A DNA stretch of 64,000 nt from Gnetum montanum (Eukaryota; Streptophyta; Gnetopsida; Gnetales; Gnetaceae). Below the pieces are notes generated by a model that did no database searches, was not told the DNA's origin, and worked only from the letters and a program-made list of their open reading frames with translations. The stretch lies in NCBI GenBank assembly GCA_015680685.1, contig MNCI01030009.1, forward strand, positions 166,127 through 230,126, written 5' to 3'. Shown here piece after piece: positions 46,469-57,560 of this stretch. Numbering within the stretch: position 1 is the first letter of the stretch; every line of letters starts with the position of its first letter. The translations under genes were made by a program, and so were the position numbers.

Positions 46469-47037
46469 TATGACATTCTGATCCTAGATGCCATGACAAA
46501 TGTCAAATATACAATATATTAGACATTATATGTACAAAGATAATATACCAAATGTGAAAAGATGTGACATTTGACATATTGTGTAAAGAAAATAATAGAG
46601 AAATGTAGAGAAAGAAAGAAAAGAATGCTTTATTGATATGAGATAGTATATCTAGATCATGATTTGAGAATGTTCCTTGGGGTTTTCATCCTTTGACATC
46701 TATCCCTAGAGGCAATCCAACACTGCCACCATGGTTATTCCTATAACTGGCTAGAAGGGATGGCTAGTCCACTTCTTATTCCACTTCATCCAACTCCTAT
46801 GACTTGCCTGTATCGACTCTATCACTCCATGCTAGCATGACCTCTAAGCCCAATTATAAATACCTTAGGTCAAACCCCAAAGGTTACCTCAAGAGACATG
46901 TCCATTATTACAATACACCCTTTTAGGTCTTAATTGCAACTACCCTTTTGGGTCTTGTTAAGATAATAATAACACTTGTTATGAAGAGGCACCATCTTCA
47001 TTATGCTATAGCATCATTTCAAAATGCAAACATGATA
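46469..47037 (-). repeat. 3' LTR of E2 (569 bp)
   Basis: Plus-strand ends are TATGACATTCTGATCC and GCAAACATGATA. Internal phrases CCAACACTGCCACCATGG and TATAAATACCTTAGGTCAAA are shared with the E1, E3 and E4 LTRs in the corresponding orientation. Confidence 0.85.
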
Positions 47038-47054
47038 ATCTACCCCCTTTAAGT
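47038..47054 (-). other. Polypurine tract of E2
   Basis: The minus strand reads ACTTAAAGGGGGTAGAT immediately before the 3' LTR. Confidence 0.7.
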
Positions 47055-47399
47055 TTTTCTTGTCATTGAATGAGTCCACATTCACTATCTCCTTCAAACT
47101 CCAATGCTTTTGTTATGATTTTATGCTCCAATAATTTGATTTCTCCTTTGAGTTTGAAGTTGTTCCTTGCTTATTCTACAAACAAGACATATGTAAGAAA
47201 AATATATGGAAAATTAAATATTACTTTCTTAATACTACCTCACTTTCTAAGATAATGACAAGAGGTGAAGTAAAGATCTACCAAACACCAAACACTAGTC
47301 ATAACCAGGGTCACATAAGGTGTAACCCATATCTAGTTATCCAAGTGAAGGTAGGGCAAATTATTTATTTCCAACTTCCATTACCTTAAATATTTTAAT

Positions 47400-47720
47400 T
47401 ATTTAATTAAAATATAAATTAAAAAAATGAAGAAAATAATAAGATTATAAATAAAAGTAATGATGAGATACTTCTTGATCTTGATCAACCTTATGGATTG
47501 ATGCAAGTAATTGTAATTATACCATAAGATGTGTGGATATTGATATTTGTGCCAATCCAAGGTCCATGGTGGACATAGCAGATGTTGTTTCTCACTTGCT
47601 AAAGATCTTGCAAGCACATTGTATGTCAAAACATTCATTCTCATTCTTGGATTCTCTTATGGATCATTTCTCTTTATGGGTATCATACACCTTGTTGAAA
47701 TAATCTTTTCAATCTTCATG
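47400..47720 (-). pseudogene. Captured EEP domain, N-terminal fragment (E2)
   Basis: The minus-strand frame from 47644 reads MRMNVLTYNVLARSL, LLCPPWTLDWHKY, HIL, then changes to unrelated sequence near 47528. Compared with E3, everything from the LVELKDLD block to the C-terminus has been removed; the two break points share CACACATCTTA (E3 complement near 61655) and CACACCACTTA (near 60712), so a direct-repeat deletion is likely. The Asn of the YN motif is kept; LQE, DGC, NTHL and the terminal DH are absent. It cannot be active. Confidence 0.7.
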
Positions 47721-47739
47721 TTGTTCTGCCATATGATTT

Positions 47740-48600
47740 GATTGCAAGACAAATTGATATAAATCTTCTTGATCATTGAAGGCTATTCTATTTCATTAAC
47801 TAATTCACTAACTAATACATCAACTGATTCATCAATTGATAATCAACTAATATGGATACATTAATTGATTCTCCAATGAATCTACTAATATCTAATTTTC
47901 ATAATTTTAACATTATCTAATTATTAAAGATCTTTCTACCCCCTTAAGAACATTGACTCCAGTAGTGTAACTAATGACATAGAGATCTTAAGGTCCCAAA
48001 AGGATTAAATTCATAAAGAATAATTTATGATATTAGTGAATTATTAGATACCTAAATGATAAATATAGCCTCACCATTGAGTTCAAAAGGATGAAAAATG
48101 TTAGAAATGACTATCCATATGTTGAAAAAGGGCATTTCATGCTCAAGTTGTGCTAAATTTAGACTTTTGAGGGTCTTGAGGCACTATATAGGAAAAGGGG
48201 ACACAAACTAATATTTAGGGTTTCCTAAGATATATCTGACTTCACCATTGTATCTAGAAGGTTGAAAACTATAGGAAATGACTCTTCTTTTATTGAAAAA
48301 GGCTTCCAAAATTAAAATTTTTGGCTTTTGAGTTCAAGGATCTTTGGTGCAAAAAACAAGACTTTCTAAGACGTCATCCATCCTAGTACTAGTTCAAAAC
48401 AAGTATTCTTAATTATGAAATTCCTACCTTACATGCTACCAACTTATCAAATTCTATTTTTGAAATTTCTTTTGTGCATTTTTAATTTAAACCAACATCT
48501 CAAAAATAAAAATTCTAAATTTTCCATTAGTTGACAAAAAATTCAAATTTTCTATCAGTTAACAAAAAAATTTTAATCTCCTCTTAGTTGATAGAAAATT
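47740..48600 (-). other. E2 spacer between minisatellite and EEP fragment
   Basis: Matches E3 61860-62830 in many blocks, for example CTAATTCACTAACTAATACATC (47803) and AACTAATTCTCCAACTAATACATC (61919), CTACCCCCTTAAGAACA (47937) and CTACCCCCTTTAAGAACA (62115). No gene visible. Short phrases of the type TCAACTGATTCATC recur, forming a degenerate AACTAATACATC repeat. Confidence 0.55.
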
Positions 48601-48610
48601 GGAATTTTTT

Positions 48611-48930
48611 GGAGGTGGTGATGATCTACAACACCATCAATGTCTATGGGTGTTGATGATAGTGATGATCTACAGTATCATTAATGTCCATGAATGCCGG
48701 TGATGGCAATGATCTGTGGCACCAACAGTGGCCATGGATATCAGAGGTGGCAATGACCTACAGTGCCAACAATGTCCTCAAACGTTGGAGGTGGCAATGA
48801 TTCGTAGTGCCATTGATGTCCATAGAGCATTGGAGGTGGTCATGATCGGCAATGCCATTAGTGTCTGTGAAGCATTGGAGGTGATGGTGATCCATGATGC
48901 CATTAGTGTTTGGGAGTACCATGAGGGGAC
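48611..48930 (-). repeat. 45-bp minisatellite in E2, about seven units
   Basis: Plus-strand units start GGAGGTGGCAATGAT (48787), GGAGGTGGTCATGAT (48832) and GGAGGTGATGGTGAT (48877) in 45-bp register, with less regular units before. The reverse complement shares GCTCTATGGACA with the E1 array, so E1 and E2 have the same array in element orientation. The surrounding 48930-49550 is also GC-richer than the rest of the window. Confidence 0.8.
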
Positions 48931-50258
48931 CATTATGGATGGACATCACAGTGAAGAGTGGCATGGTGGCACCAAGAAGGTGGCTCGTGTAGAGATAGTG
49001 GTGAGGAAAAAATTAGTATAGGGTAGCACATGTAATGCAAGGGAAGAATGAGTGGTGTAGAACGACATAAGAGCATGATCAATAGGTAGATGATAGACTA
49101 CAGGCACAAGAATGGTGGTGGTTGGTAGGTAGGTGGCAAGAGTAGTAGGAATTTTATTCTTGCTGATGTGGCCTATGTGTTTGCTACACACCTTGTGCAA
49201 GGACCAATGTGGCTTGTGCAGGATCCTACATAGCCCCAAGCTGGGTTTGCGTAGCTTGCACAAAGGCTAGCACAGCCCTAGTAGGAACAATGTGCATGTG
49301 TCAGTGGTGATGGGCAATGACAATGGTTTGCAAACAATAGTGTAGAGGTAGAGTAGGATTTTGGTAGTAGTGGAGGTGGTGAGTAGCAACAGTGATAGGA
49401 CAATGCACAATGGTGGCAAGGTGTGTGATGGGCTGCAGTAGGGTGCACAGTGGTAGAAGGCAATAGACTGAACCGAGAGCAACCCACTTCTTGGCGACAA
49501 AGTTGTAGTTGATGACCATCCACATGCAGCTCCATGTTGGGTGATGGTGTGATAAAAGAAAAATAAAAAATTGAATTTAAATTTTTTTAAAAAAATAACA
49601 CTTTTTTAATAATAATTTAATTATTTAAAATTATTTAATTTGCACAAAACAAGAAACTTTAAACATTGATATATTTCAAACCATAAATCTGATCAAGACA
49701 AAATTTGTACCATTGAAATCATTTCAATGAGTATTATGCATTGGACATAATTTTAGAGTTCATAAAAGAAGTTGAATTTTCAAGATTTTAAAAGATCCAA
49801 CTAGCTTATTTTACCAAAACGACATTACCAAGTTGATACGTGGAAGACATTATGACTTATAAATGACTCTAAGTTGCTTACAATAATAAATTTCAATAAA
49901 AAAATCAATTTAGGTCATGGTTAGTAACTTTTCAAACCAAACTTAACAATGATCTTAATCAATTCATATTTATAGTATTAAGATAAGTAAGAGTTACCTA
50001 GATCAGTGTATCCTTGTCTTATCAACATCTTTTGCAATTGATGAATCTTGAAGAGGAATAATCAAATCTTTATTAGTTAATGATACCCATGAAATAATTC
50101 TATTAGTTGATGCAATATATGTCTTTTATAGATGCATCTCAAACATATAGTGCTTTGGTGATGATTAATGACTTTTCCTATGTCATGGCTTCATGGTTCA
50201 TCATTAACTTCATGTTGTAATCAACCCATGGTTCTGAATGGCCCTTGGGTCATGGTTT
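48931..50258 (-). other. E2 leader and GC-richer low-complexity region
   Basis: On the minus strand several overlapping open frames occur between 48946 and 49535, rich in His, Ser, Pro, Thr, Cys and Leu. They lack any domain and are probably a consequence of base composition. 49550-50258 is the AT-rich leader following the primer site. E3 has a similar GC-richer block at 63170-63900. Confidence 0.45.
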
Positions 50259-50270
50259 TCTCTCATACCA
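50259..50270 (-). other. Primer binding site of E2 (tRNA-iMet type)
   Basis: The minus strand reads TGGTATGAGAGA, two bases after the LTR end; the plant initiator-Met primer site is TGGTATCAGAGC, so 10 of 12 match. Position and spacing are right for minus-strand priming. Confidence 0.75.
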
Positions 50271-50272
50271 AT

Positions 50273-50767
50273 TATGACATCCCATCCCAAGATGTCATGG
50301 CAAACATCAAATATATGATATATTAGACATTATGCACAAATGAAATAACAGAAAAATGGAAAAAGAGAAAGAAAAGAATGATTTATGGATATGAGATAGT
50401 GTATCTGGATCATGCTTTAAGAATGTTCCTTGGGTTTTTCTTGCTTCAACATCTATCCCTTAGAGGAAATCCAACACTACCACCATGGTTAGGCCTATAA
50501 TTGACCAGAAGGGATGGCTAGTCCAATTCTTGTCTCACTTCACCTGGCTCCTATGACTTACCTATACTGGCTCTACCACTCCATGCTGGCATGACCTCTA
50601 AGGCTGGGTATAGATGCCTTAGGTCAAACCCCTAAAGGTTACCTCAAGAGACAAGTCCAGTATTACAATACACCCTTTCGGGTCATGTTAAGATAACAAT
50701 AACACTTGTTATGAAGAGACACCCTCTTCATTATGTAGCAGCATCATTTGGGAGTGGGGATGTGACA
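50273..50767 (-). repeat. 5' LTR of E2 (495 bp)
   Basis: Plus-strand ends TATGACATCCCATCCC and GGGGATGTGACA. It is homologous to 46469-47037, with a net deletion of about 70 bp. It is followed by AGTAT (50768), the target duplication. Confidence 0.85.
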
Positions 50768-51620
50768 AGTATCTTCTTATCTAATTAATTTTCTTGGAAC
50801 TTTCACTCTATCTCTAGAAAGAGGAGATGATCCAAGGTTACTTGAAACTTACTACTGAGAATTGTATATCCATTAGCTACATGAGTTCAAATGCTATTGA
50901 CTTGCATCATGCGGTAGAGGTAATTAGTGTTTGTTTTACAATATATCCTTTATACTAGTCTAAGAAACTTATACTTTTTCTTCATATCACTATAAGCTCT
51001 CTTTATATATAATTTTTTGGTTTTTATGATTAACCAGGTTGAGATTCAAATGGTTTCTATTCTAATGTTAAGAACCTCCAACATAGTGGTAGTGACATCA
51101 ACAATATAAAAGATAAAGATCCTCTCTAATTTGATTATTAATTTTTTTTTCAATTGTGCAAAAATTTATAGGTTTTACTTAGAAACCATTTTTCATTTGT
51201 AAGTTTCATAGACTATAAGAAAGAAGTGTATAACTATTTATGGACATCCTATAGAGAAATCTTTGAGAATGATCCAAAGTTTAGCTTGACTAGCACACTA
51301 GCCATCCCCACTTTTTTATTGATTTCCTAGGCATACTCTTTGGAAAGTATGACTTACTTACCTATTAGAAAAGCAAGTGGCACTAATACTTTTTCTTGGG
51401 ATGACTATTATGTCTAGGATATTGGTTGAGGCATTGATTACACCTCTTGCTTCTTTTTCCCCCATCTACTAGTCTATAATTGTTGCAATTGCTCTCTTCT
51501 ATGGCCTCAACCTTTTCATTGTCTACCTCTTAGCCTCTTTTGTCCTGGTTATGAGGATCTATCAGCTTTAGAAACATGTTTTTTAATCATCTACAATCAC
51601 CCAAGGATTAATTTTTGGAA
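50768..51620 (-). pseudogene. aORF of element K, N-terminal part (minus strand)
   Basis: Resumes the frame interrupted by E2. On the minus strand about 51290-51060 reads KLNFGSFSKISL, EKWFLSKTYKF, corresponding to C's ELKFGTFLDFAL and GEWYMEETYLF (34105-34200). Close to E2, 50860-50800 reads LFLEIE, stop, KFQEN, corresponding to YLEIEKHFKENKHG in C. E2 therefore sits within the plant transposon domain. The start codon is not certain, expected near 51570. Confidence 0.6.
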
Positions 51621-52021
51621 ATTTTTTATTATGGATTTAACCCTTTTTGATCCATTAATTTTGATCAAAATTATAAATATTATAGCATTAATAATGCAAA
51701 GTGATTATGAAATATCATTCCTTAGGCTATACGGTAGCTCTATGATCATATTTTTCATTAATTTCTAACTAATTTCCATTATATGTGTTACTAGCTATCT
51801 TAATTTGTTCAAAAATAGAGCGTTAAAGTTCTTAATTTCAAATCACACTTTGGCAATGCCTATAATAAAGTTCCCGACTTGAATAGCTTAAAGGTTTTAG
51901 AACCATGAAAATTAAAATATTGATTTGTAATATATTGCTATTGAAAGGCTATGGGTCTTTGAAATGATAAAAACCCTCTTAGCACTTGAATCAAAATGTG
52001 AAAAATAAGGAGGATGTACTA

Positions 52022-52115
52022 GTTATATATAGCCAAATTTAAGGGTGATATTGCATATGTCACATTATAACTATAATCTTGTAGGTTGTGTGATATTGTA
52101 CCTATGATATGACTA
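52022..52115 (-). promoter_or_regulatory. U3-like internal promoter block upstream of the K aORF
   Basis: The minus strand reads CATATCATAGG, CAATATCACAC, then GCAATATCACCC and a GGCTATATATAACT TATA box, about 450 bp before the expected aORF start. The K LTR has GATATCATAGG, CAATATCAA and GATATCACCC in the same order (44285-44225). B, C and D have a different motif type at the same place. Promoter use is inferred. Confidence 0.55.
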
Positions 52116-52119
52116 TTCA

Positions 52120-53540
52120 AAAATTTCATTGTTTTGCTTATAATTTATCCAAAATCTTACTATGTTTCTCACATCTTGTGAATTTGAGAGCTTCTTGAGC
52201 ATACTAGACTTGAGTGTGAGTTTTTCTCATATTCAAAATTTTGGAGATGATAAAAAATAAATTATTTAATGCTCACATTATACCAATAATAAGGAAAAAA
52301 TGGTGAAATAATGAAAATTCAAGCAAACTTAATGAGAAGTGGGTCTTGTAATATTGCATGAAGGTACATAAGTTACCCATGTTATTTTAGAAAGTCTAAA
52401 AGTGATACTTAGAAATGATTCTTACTATTTATATAAGTGGATTCTTTAGAAACTAGGCTCTCACCATTTATTCTCTTATATAACCATACCTATATGTATC
52501 CATGGATACCTTAGAAATTAAATATGACTTATATCTTTATTCAAACACACACATCACTGCTATGGTCAAAATCCTTTACCATGCTAAATAGGATTATTAA
52601 ATTCATAATTGTACATTCTAGTTAGGTGGAGTGGAGTTATAGCAAAGTAGAGAAGTAGGTACATAAGGTACCTTACCATGGTTGTAATAGTTTCCATGTA
52701 TAAGGTATGATTAAAATGTTCAATATAAATATCTGTTGGGATTCTAAACCATGTTTGATAACTTACCAATGACATTACAATACATCATCTGAGGTCCATC
52801 ATCATGATACAAGCTACCCACCACATTGAAAATGACATCACTAAACTAGAAAAATTTGAAAAACACATGTTCAATGTTCAAATTATGGATCTTAACCATT
52901 AGTAAGAGGATCATATTCAAGCATGGATTACTTATCTTTTTAATGGTATTCTTAAAATAATTTTTTTAAAAAAATAAGTAAATAAACTATTTTATTATCT
53001 TTATATATGACTACCTTTAGAGATGAGTCACATCCTTTTAATAACATAAAAAGGAATAATATTTTTTTAGATTATATTTCCCAAAGATAATAAAAAATTA
53101 AATGGTAGTAAAGAAATTTGTGCTAAAAAAAAACCAAAGATGAAAATTCAAGTAGTCAACAAATATTCTTGATATCGCATCCTTATTTGTCCATCTTGAT
53201 CTTTCCTCCTTTCTTCAAGATCTAATGATTATGAATTAATTTTAGTTTTGAATATAAAAAAATCCATGTTATTCCCATGATAAGGACTTTTTATGAATGG
53301 AAATGGAGAGATGGATGTTGTTGTTAACCTTTTGGTATGTAAAAACCTTAAGGAAAATGGAGAAAATAGAATGTTTTTTGTGGATAATGTGTTTACAAGA
53401 CATGAACAAGAAATCTACAAGGAAATGAGATCTATAACGAGATGACAAAGTGAACACCACATGAGCCAAGATGAGAGCATGGACATAAAAAAATGCTACA
53501 AATCAAAGGAAGATGCTCCAAGGACTAGCAAGAATGCAAA
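52120..53540. other. Unassigned segment upstream of K's promoter block
   Basis: Probably the post-pol spacer of K (minus strand) in part, but alignment to A, B or C could not be followed. No domain recognised. Open frames at 52584-52775 and 53269-53469 (-) are short and without motif. Confidence 0.3.
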
Positions 53541-53744
53541 TTAATGGGAGAATGCCTTAGAAGATAGAGCCCAAAAGTTGAGGAAACATATCCTTGAAAT
53601 AGCAGACATCTCTATCTTAAAGTAGATATCTCCCTAGAGATGTTCCATAGAAGACATCCCATTTTCTAGTGAGACTTCTCTCTTGAATTGAGGTCAATCT
53701 CATGTAGATGTCCCAACTTTGAAGGAGACATCTATGCTAGTCAT

Positions 53745-54010
53745 TTGGTAGCCATTGCATAAATTTTGAGTACTTTTTAAAAACTCTGAGGCTATAAGAA
53801 GATACCAAATTCTTGGAAATTATGCAAGCACTATTCACATCAGATCAATCATTGTCATATCTATGCTATTGTATTCTTGTACTTCATTGTAACATCATTT
53901 TCTTGGTTGTATGTTGTATTGAGCTTCAACGATAAGAACTTATAATTATAGTTACATTCTTTTCTTGTGCCTTTTTCTTTCTCTTGTTTCCATTCATCAA
54001 AAGAATTACA
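53745..54010 (+). repeat. Repeat F1 (LTR-like), partner of F2
   Basis: Shares ACTCTGAGGCTATAAGAAGA (53788 and 54839), AATTCTTGGAAATT, GCACTATTCACATYAGAT, TACTTCATTGTAACATCATT and TGTATGTTGTATTGAGCTT with 54795-55050. The TATAAGA phrase and the following TTCTTGTAC/TTATTATAC region look like promoter and 3' end parts of an LTR. The upstream stretch 53560-53740 has an imperfect repeat of AGACATCTCTATC-like phrases. Confidence 0.6.
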
Positions 54011-54132
54011 TCATAACCTACCTTTTCTTCTTACTTTCTATATGATGCACATGTTATAACCATGGGTTTAAAGAGGAGTTTAATTAAGAATGTAGCTTGA
54101 TAGGGATGGAGGTAAGAGTAGAAGAAAGGATC

Positions 54133-54714
54133 ATAACCATCATGTCCCTATTCCCAAATGATGTTGCTTCATAACAAAGATGGTACCTATTCATAATATG
54201 TGTTATTGTTATTGTAACAAGACTTGAAAGGGTAGTTGTAATTAAGACCCAAGGATGCATTGTAATAATAGATGTGTCTCTTGAGGTAACCTTTGGGGGT
54301 TTGACCTAAGGCATTTATACCTAGTCTTAGAGATTGTGCTAGCATAGAGTAGGAAGCTAGTATAGGCAAGTTATAGGAGCTAAGTGAAGTAGGATAGAAA
54401 GTGAACTAGCCATCCCGTTTGGCTAGGTTGTAGGCCTAACCATGGTGGCAGTGTTGGATTACCTCTAAGGTAATAGATGGCGAAGGAAGAAAATCCCAAG
54501 GAACACTCTCAAAGCATGATCCATATACTCTATTCCATATCAATAAAGCATTCATTTCTCTTTCTTTCTACATTTTCCCTATTATTTCCTTTACACAAAT
54601 TATCAAATGTTACATATATTTAACATTTGGTATATTGTCTTTTTATGCATAATGTATAATATAATGTATATTTGATGTTTTCTATGACATCTGAGAATGG
54701 GATGTCATAATAAC
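54133..54714 (+). mobile_element. Element E4: solo LTR of family E with perfect target duplication
   Basis: The LTR (54138-54709, 572 bp) starts CATCATGTCCCTATTCCC and ends GGGATGTCATA, both decayed, and is flanked by ATAAC on both sides (54133-54137, 54710-54714). No internal sequence. A solo LTR of this kind arises by recombination between the two LTRs of a full element. Internal TATTTATACC near 54315 and GTGGCAGTGTTGGATTACC near 54446 match E1. It lies between repeats F1 and F2. Confidence 0.85.
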
Positions 54715-54794
54715 CTACAGTGAGAGCTAGTTACTTTAATCAAGCATAAGGAGGACATGATAGTGATAGGCCATAACCCATAGCTAGTGATGTT

Positions 54795-55050
54795 ATTCTT
54801 GTGGTATCCATTGTACAAATTTTGAGGAGTTTTCATAAACTCTGAGGCTATAAGAAGATAATAAATTCTTGGAAATTTTGTAAGCACTATTCACATTAGA
54901 TTAATCATTATCATATCTATGCTACTATATTATTATACTTCATTGTAACATCATTTGCTTGATTGTATGTTGTATTGAGCTTTAATGACAAGGATTTGTA
55001 ATTTTAGTTACATTCTTTTCATGTACCTTTTTCTTCTTCTTCTTTTTTGC
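54795..55050 (+). repeat. Repeat F2 (LTR-like), partner of F1
   Basis: Direct-orientation homologue of 53745-54010, about 1.05 kb downstream, most of the distance being the E4 solo LTR. F1 and F2 may be two LTRs of a largely deleted element, or a segmental duplication. Confidence 0.55.
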
Positions 55051-55740
55051 CAAATGGGGTTGATGTGCTTCTTGCAAGAAGGAATCCACATTAATATTAT
55101 TGGGGCCTTTTGGGGTTGAGTGGTTTTGCAATGTCAAAGAACTCTTGAGTGGAGCTTAATTTTGTAAAGGTTGTGAAATCCTTGAAACCACACTCTAAGC
55201 ATGTTGAGACCTTATAGAATTGATTGATTTCACAATGATCAAACACTTTGATGTAGATCTCAAAGCTTGTACAAGGTGCGGTATCGTTCAAACCACATTT
55301 TATTAAGAAACAAATTCTAGAGGTGTGCAAGGATTCTACCCTCCAAGTATGAATGCACCCAAGTTGGGGAACCACATAAAATTTGATTTTTTTTTCTAGA
55401 AAGTGCAATTTTATTTGGGAACTTATTCAACATTCTTCTAAGTTCTCAATCCATAATTGTGATTTTAAAATCATGATCACTTTTTTAATCATTTGTTAGC
55501 ATAAAATAAGATTCCATCAAACAAATTTATTTTGTGCATATGATTGACAACTTTATGAACAAAATTATTCAAAATAAGTATTAAAACAAAAAGAAATGAA
55601 TCCAAAGAACATGAAAAATTATAGAAAAAATTAGACATATTAATAAATGAAAAATATACTAAGAAGTAGAAAATATGAAATAAATGAAAAAAATTTTAGA
55701 AGCTCCAAAATGATAAAAAGGGTGTAAAATCAAAAAGTAT
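55051..55740. other. Unassigned segment with a 103-codon open frame
   Basis: A minus-strand frame at 55097-55408 stays open for 103 codons, with Cys pairs and Phe/Lys residues, but resembles no family I know. The plus strand of the same stretch is also nearly open. With so few open frames of this size in the window it is worth noting, but I cannot call it a gene. 55410-55740 is A-rich. Confidence 0.25.
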
Positions 55741-55761
55741 AAGATATTATGCTCATAAGTT

Positions 55762-56760
55762 CTAATGAAAATAAGTATCTCCTCCATGACTAAGTTTCAC
55801 AGAGAAGATGTAGAACATAGATTGAGTAGTGGCTATGATGGATGATGAAGATGAGGTGATGTCTTCCTTAGTTATCTTGAATGTCTTTAGTTGAATTTTA
55901 ACTAGGATCATTTTATGAAGTATTTGGATGATACATTTTGCAAGCATTAAATTTAGAAGTGGCATGGACAATGTATGGTTCTTCTTAAAGTGTTTAAAAT
56001 TTGTTCATTGTGGCATATGATTGGGACCATTATAAAGGATCTTATCCCCTAGTTTAATATTTATATGTCTAATCCTAATATTATATCTTTATGTGATGAA
56101 CATGTTATGGAACTCATTGTTCATGATTTCTATAATGTTATTATTTTTTATCATGTTGAGATTCATTAAACATTCTTTTTGAGATAAACTAACAACAAGA
56201 TCTAAGTCACATATAGTTGTTAAGAAGTAATGTTCTTTTTCAATAGGCAATTTAGATAACTTTTCATACACTAACTGAGATGATGAATAGCCTATAGGGA
56301 ATTTTCATGTAGAGCAATAGAACCATAGAGCATCATTTATTCTTGTGCTTTAATCTCTTATATACTTGCTAATTTTTCATGTTAGAATTCATATGAATTC
56401 CATATTTTTGATCTTTTCTTAACCATGTGCTTGGGTATGATAGGATGTTGCAAGTTTATACTTAACTTCTCTAAGTGTTGCATTAGTTTCTTGATGGTAA
56501 CACTAGTAAATTGGGTATCTATGTTATAAATGAGTGCCCTAAGCATATCAAGCCTATTTACATTGTGATCCTTTAAGAATTTAGTGACTACAGTCATAGT
56601 GCATTGTATTACTACATTAGCTTCTATCTACTTGATGCAATAATCAATAACAATAATGATGTAAGACTTTTCTTTGCACAAGGACATGATGGGGTCCATA
56701 AAATTAATATCCTATAGAGAAAATGATTTTAATGTATGAATACAATATTAGGGTCCTTTA
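55762..56760 (-). pseudogene. Integrase of element M
   Basis: On the minus strand: DINFMDPI (56715; AAT where D is expected), KSYIIIVIDYCIK (56665), VVTKFLKDHNVNRL, ALIYNIDTQFTS (56535; AAC where D is expected), then KLSKLPIEKEHYFLTTICDL and LVVSLSQKECLMNLNMI (56260-56160), matching A's ACDLDMDLSLAQKKRLMNL. The C-terminal tail continues to KLSHGGDTYFH at 55775. Both visible catalytic Asp positions are Asn, as in A and C. Several stops. Confidence 0.75.
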
Positions 56761-57239
56761 AATTATTTAATTATCTTACCATCATGTTGCCATTGCACAC
56801 AAGATTGCATAAAGTAATAAGAATATCTAAAGAGAATGGGCTAGAAGTATCAACCATAACGATTTTTATAGTTGTATCTCTTCCTAAATATTGATCCCCT
56901 CAAGATCTTTCATGTACATCTCGAAGAACTCTTTATTAATTTTTATCAATATATATTTTTTAGAGGTTATCCTATGTCTTAATGAAGCATTTTACCTCAT
57001 GCAAGAACTATTTCCTCTTATGTCTACCTCATTCAAAAGGAATCTTCTATATGGCAAGATAAATGAAATAATTAGTGAACCATAATTTTCCTGCTAATTT
57101 TAAATTCACTATAGCTTTTTTGAGTATCAAATCATTTGAAAATTGATCCAATAGGAACTTTTCTTCAACCTCCTTTTTCTATTACAATCAAAACTAATAA
57201 TTAGAAACTACATTCTTGATGCCTTATTTCAATCATTAT

Positions 57240-57560
57240 AAAATCAAATTCTTTTAAGATGATTAGCCATCATATGATATGAGGGTTAATCACTAGGTTT
57301 TTCATCAAGAACTATAAAGTAATATGATCTATGTGAATATAAAAAGTATATTCAAGAACATGATGTTTAAACCTTTTAGTGCATACACCATCATAAGTTC
57401 CTTTTTTATGATACTGAAGTTTATTTGTGATCTAGAAATGATTCTACTTATGTAGTGGATATAGTATGGCTATTTCTGATTATCCAACTATGTAAGTATG
57501 ACTTTCAAGATAGTTTTTAAAAGGTTTGAAATGGAATAAGGTACATTTTATCTTATTTTG
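57240..57560 (-). pseudogene. RNase H of element M
   Basis: Minus strand: LDNQK, stop, PYYIHYISRIISRSQINFSI, KKELMMVYALKGL, a FIFT-IDHI-like block, then SYDG. It follows A (LDDQKHPYYIHYTR, MEKELMEMMFALENF). The Glu of the KEL motif is kept. Upstream of about 57600 the homology is lost. Confidence 0.65.

Larger units (their letters stand above)
46469..50767 (-). mobile_element. Element E2: complete small LTR retroelement with EEP remnant
   Basis: 4.3 kb on the minus strand: 5' LTR 50273-50767, primer site 50259-50270, leader, G-rich minisatellite, spacer, EEP fragment, polypurine tract and 3' LTR 46469-47037, flanked by perfect AGTAT duplications. No gag, protease, RT or integrase can be read, so it was mobilised in trans. 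It interrupts the aORF of K inside the plant transposon domain. The two LTRs have accumulated differences including a deletion in the 5' copy. Confidence 0.85.

Noticed and set aside
47400-47720. Missing EEP segment of E2 as a spliced intron
   Set aside because: The removed part codes for conserved EEP blocks in E3, and its ends are direct repeats without a matching AG acceptor.
48716-49535. Several open frames of 65-105 codons on both strands
   Set aside because: Overlapping frames in a GC-richer low-complexity region of E2; no motif, and they mirror each other.
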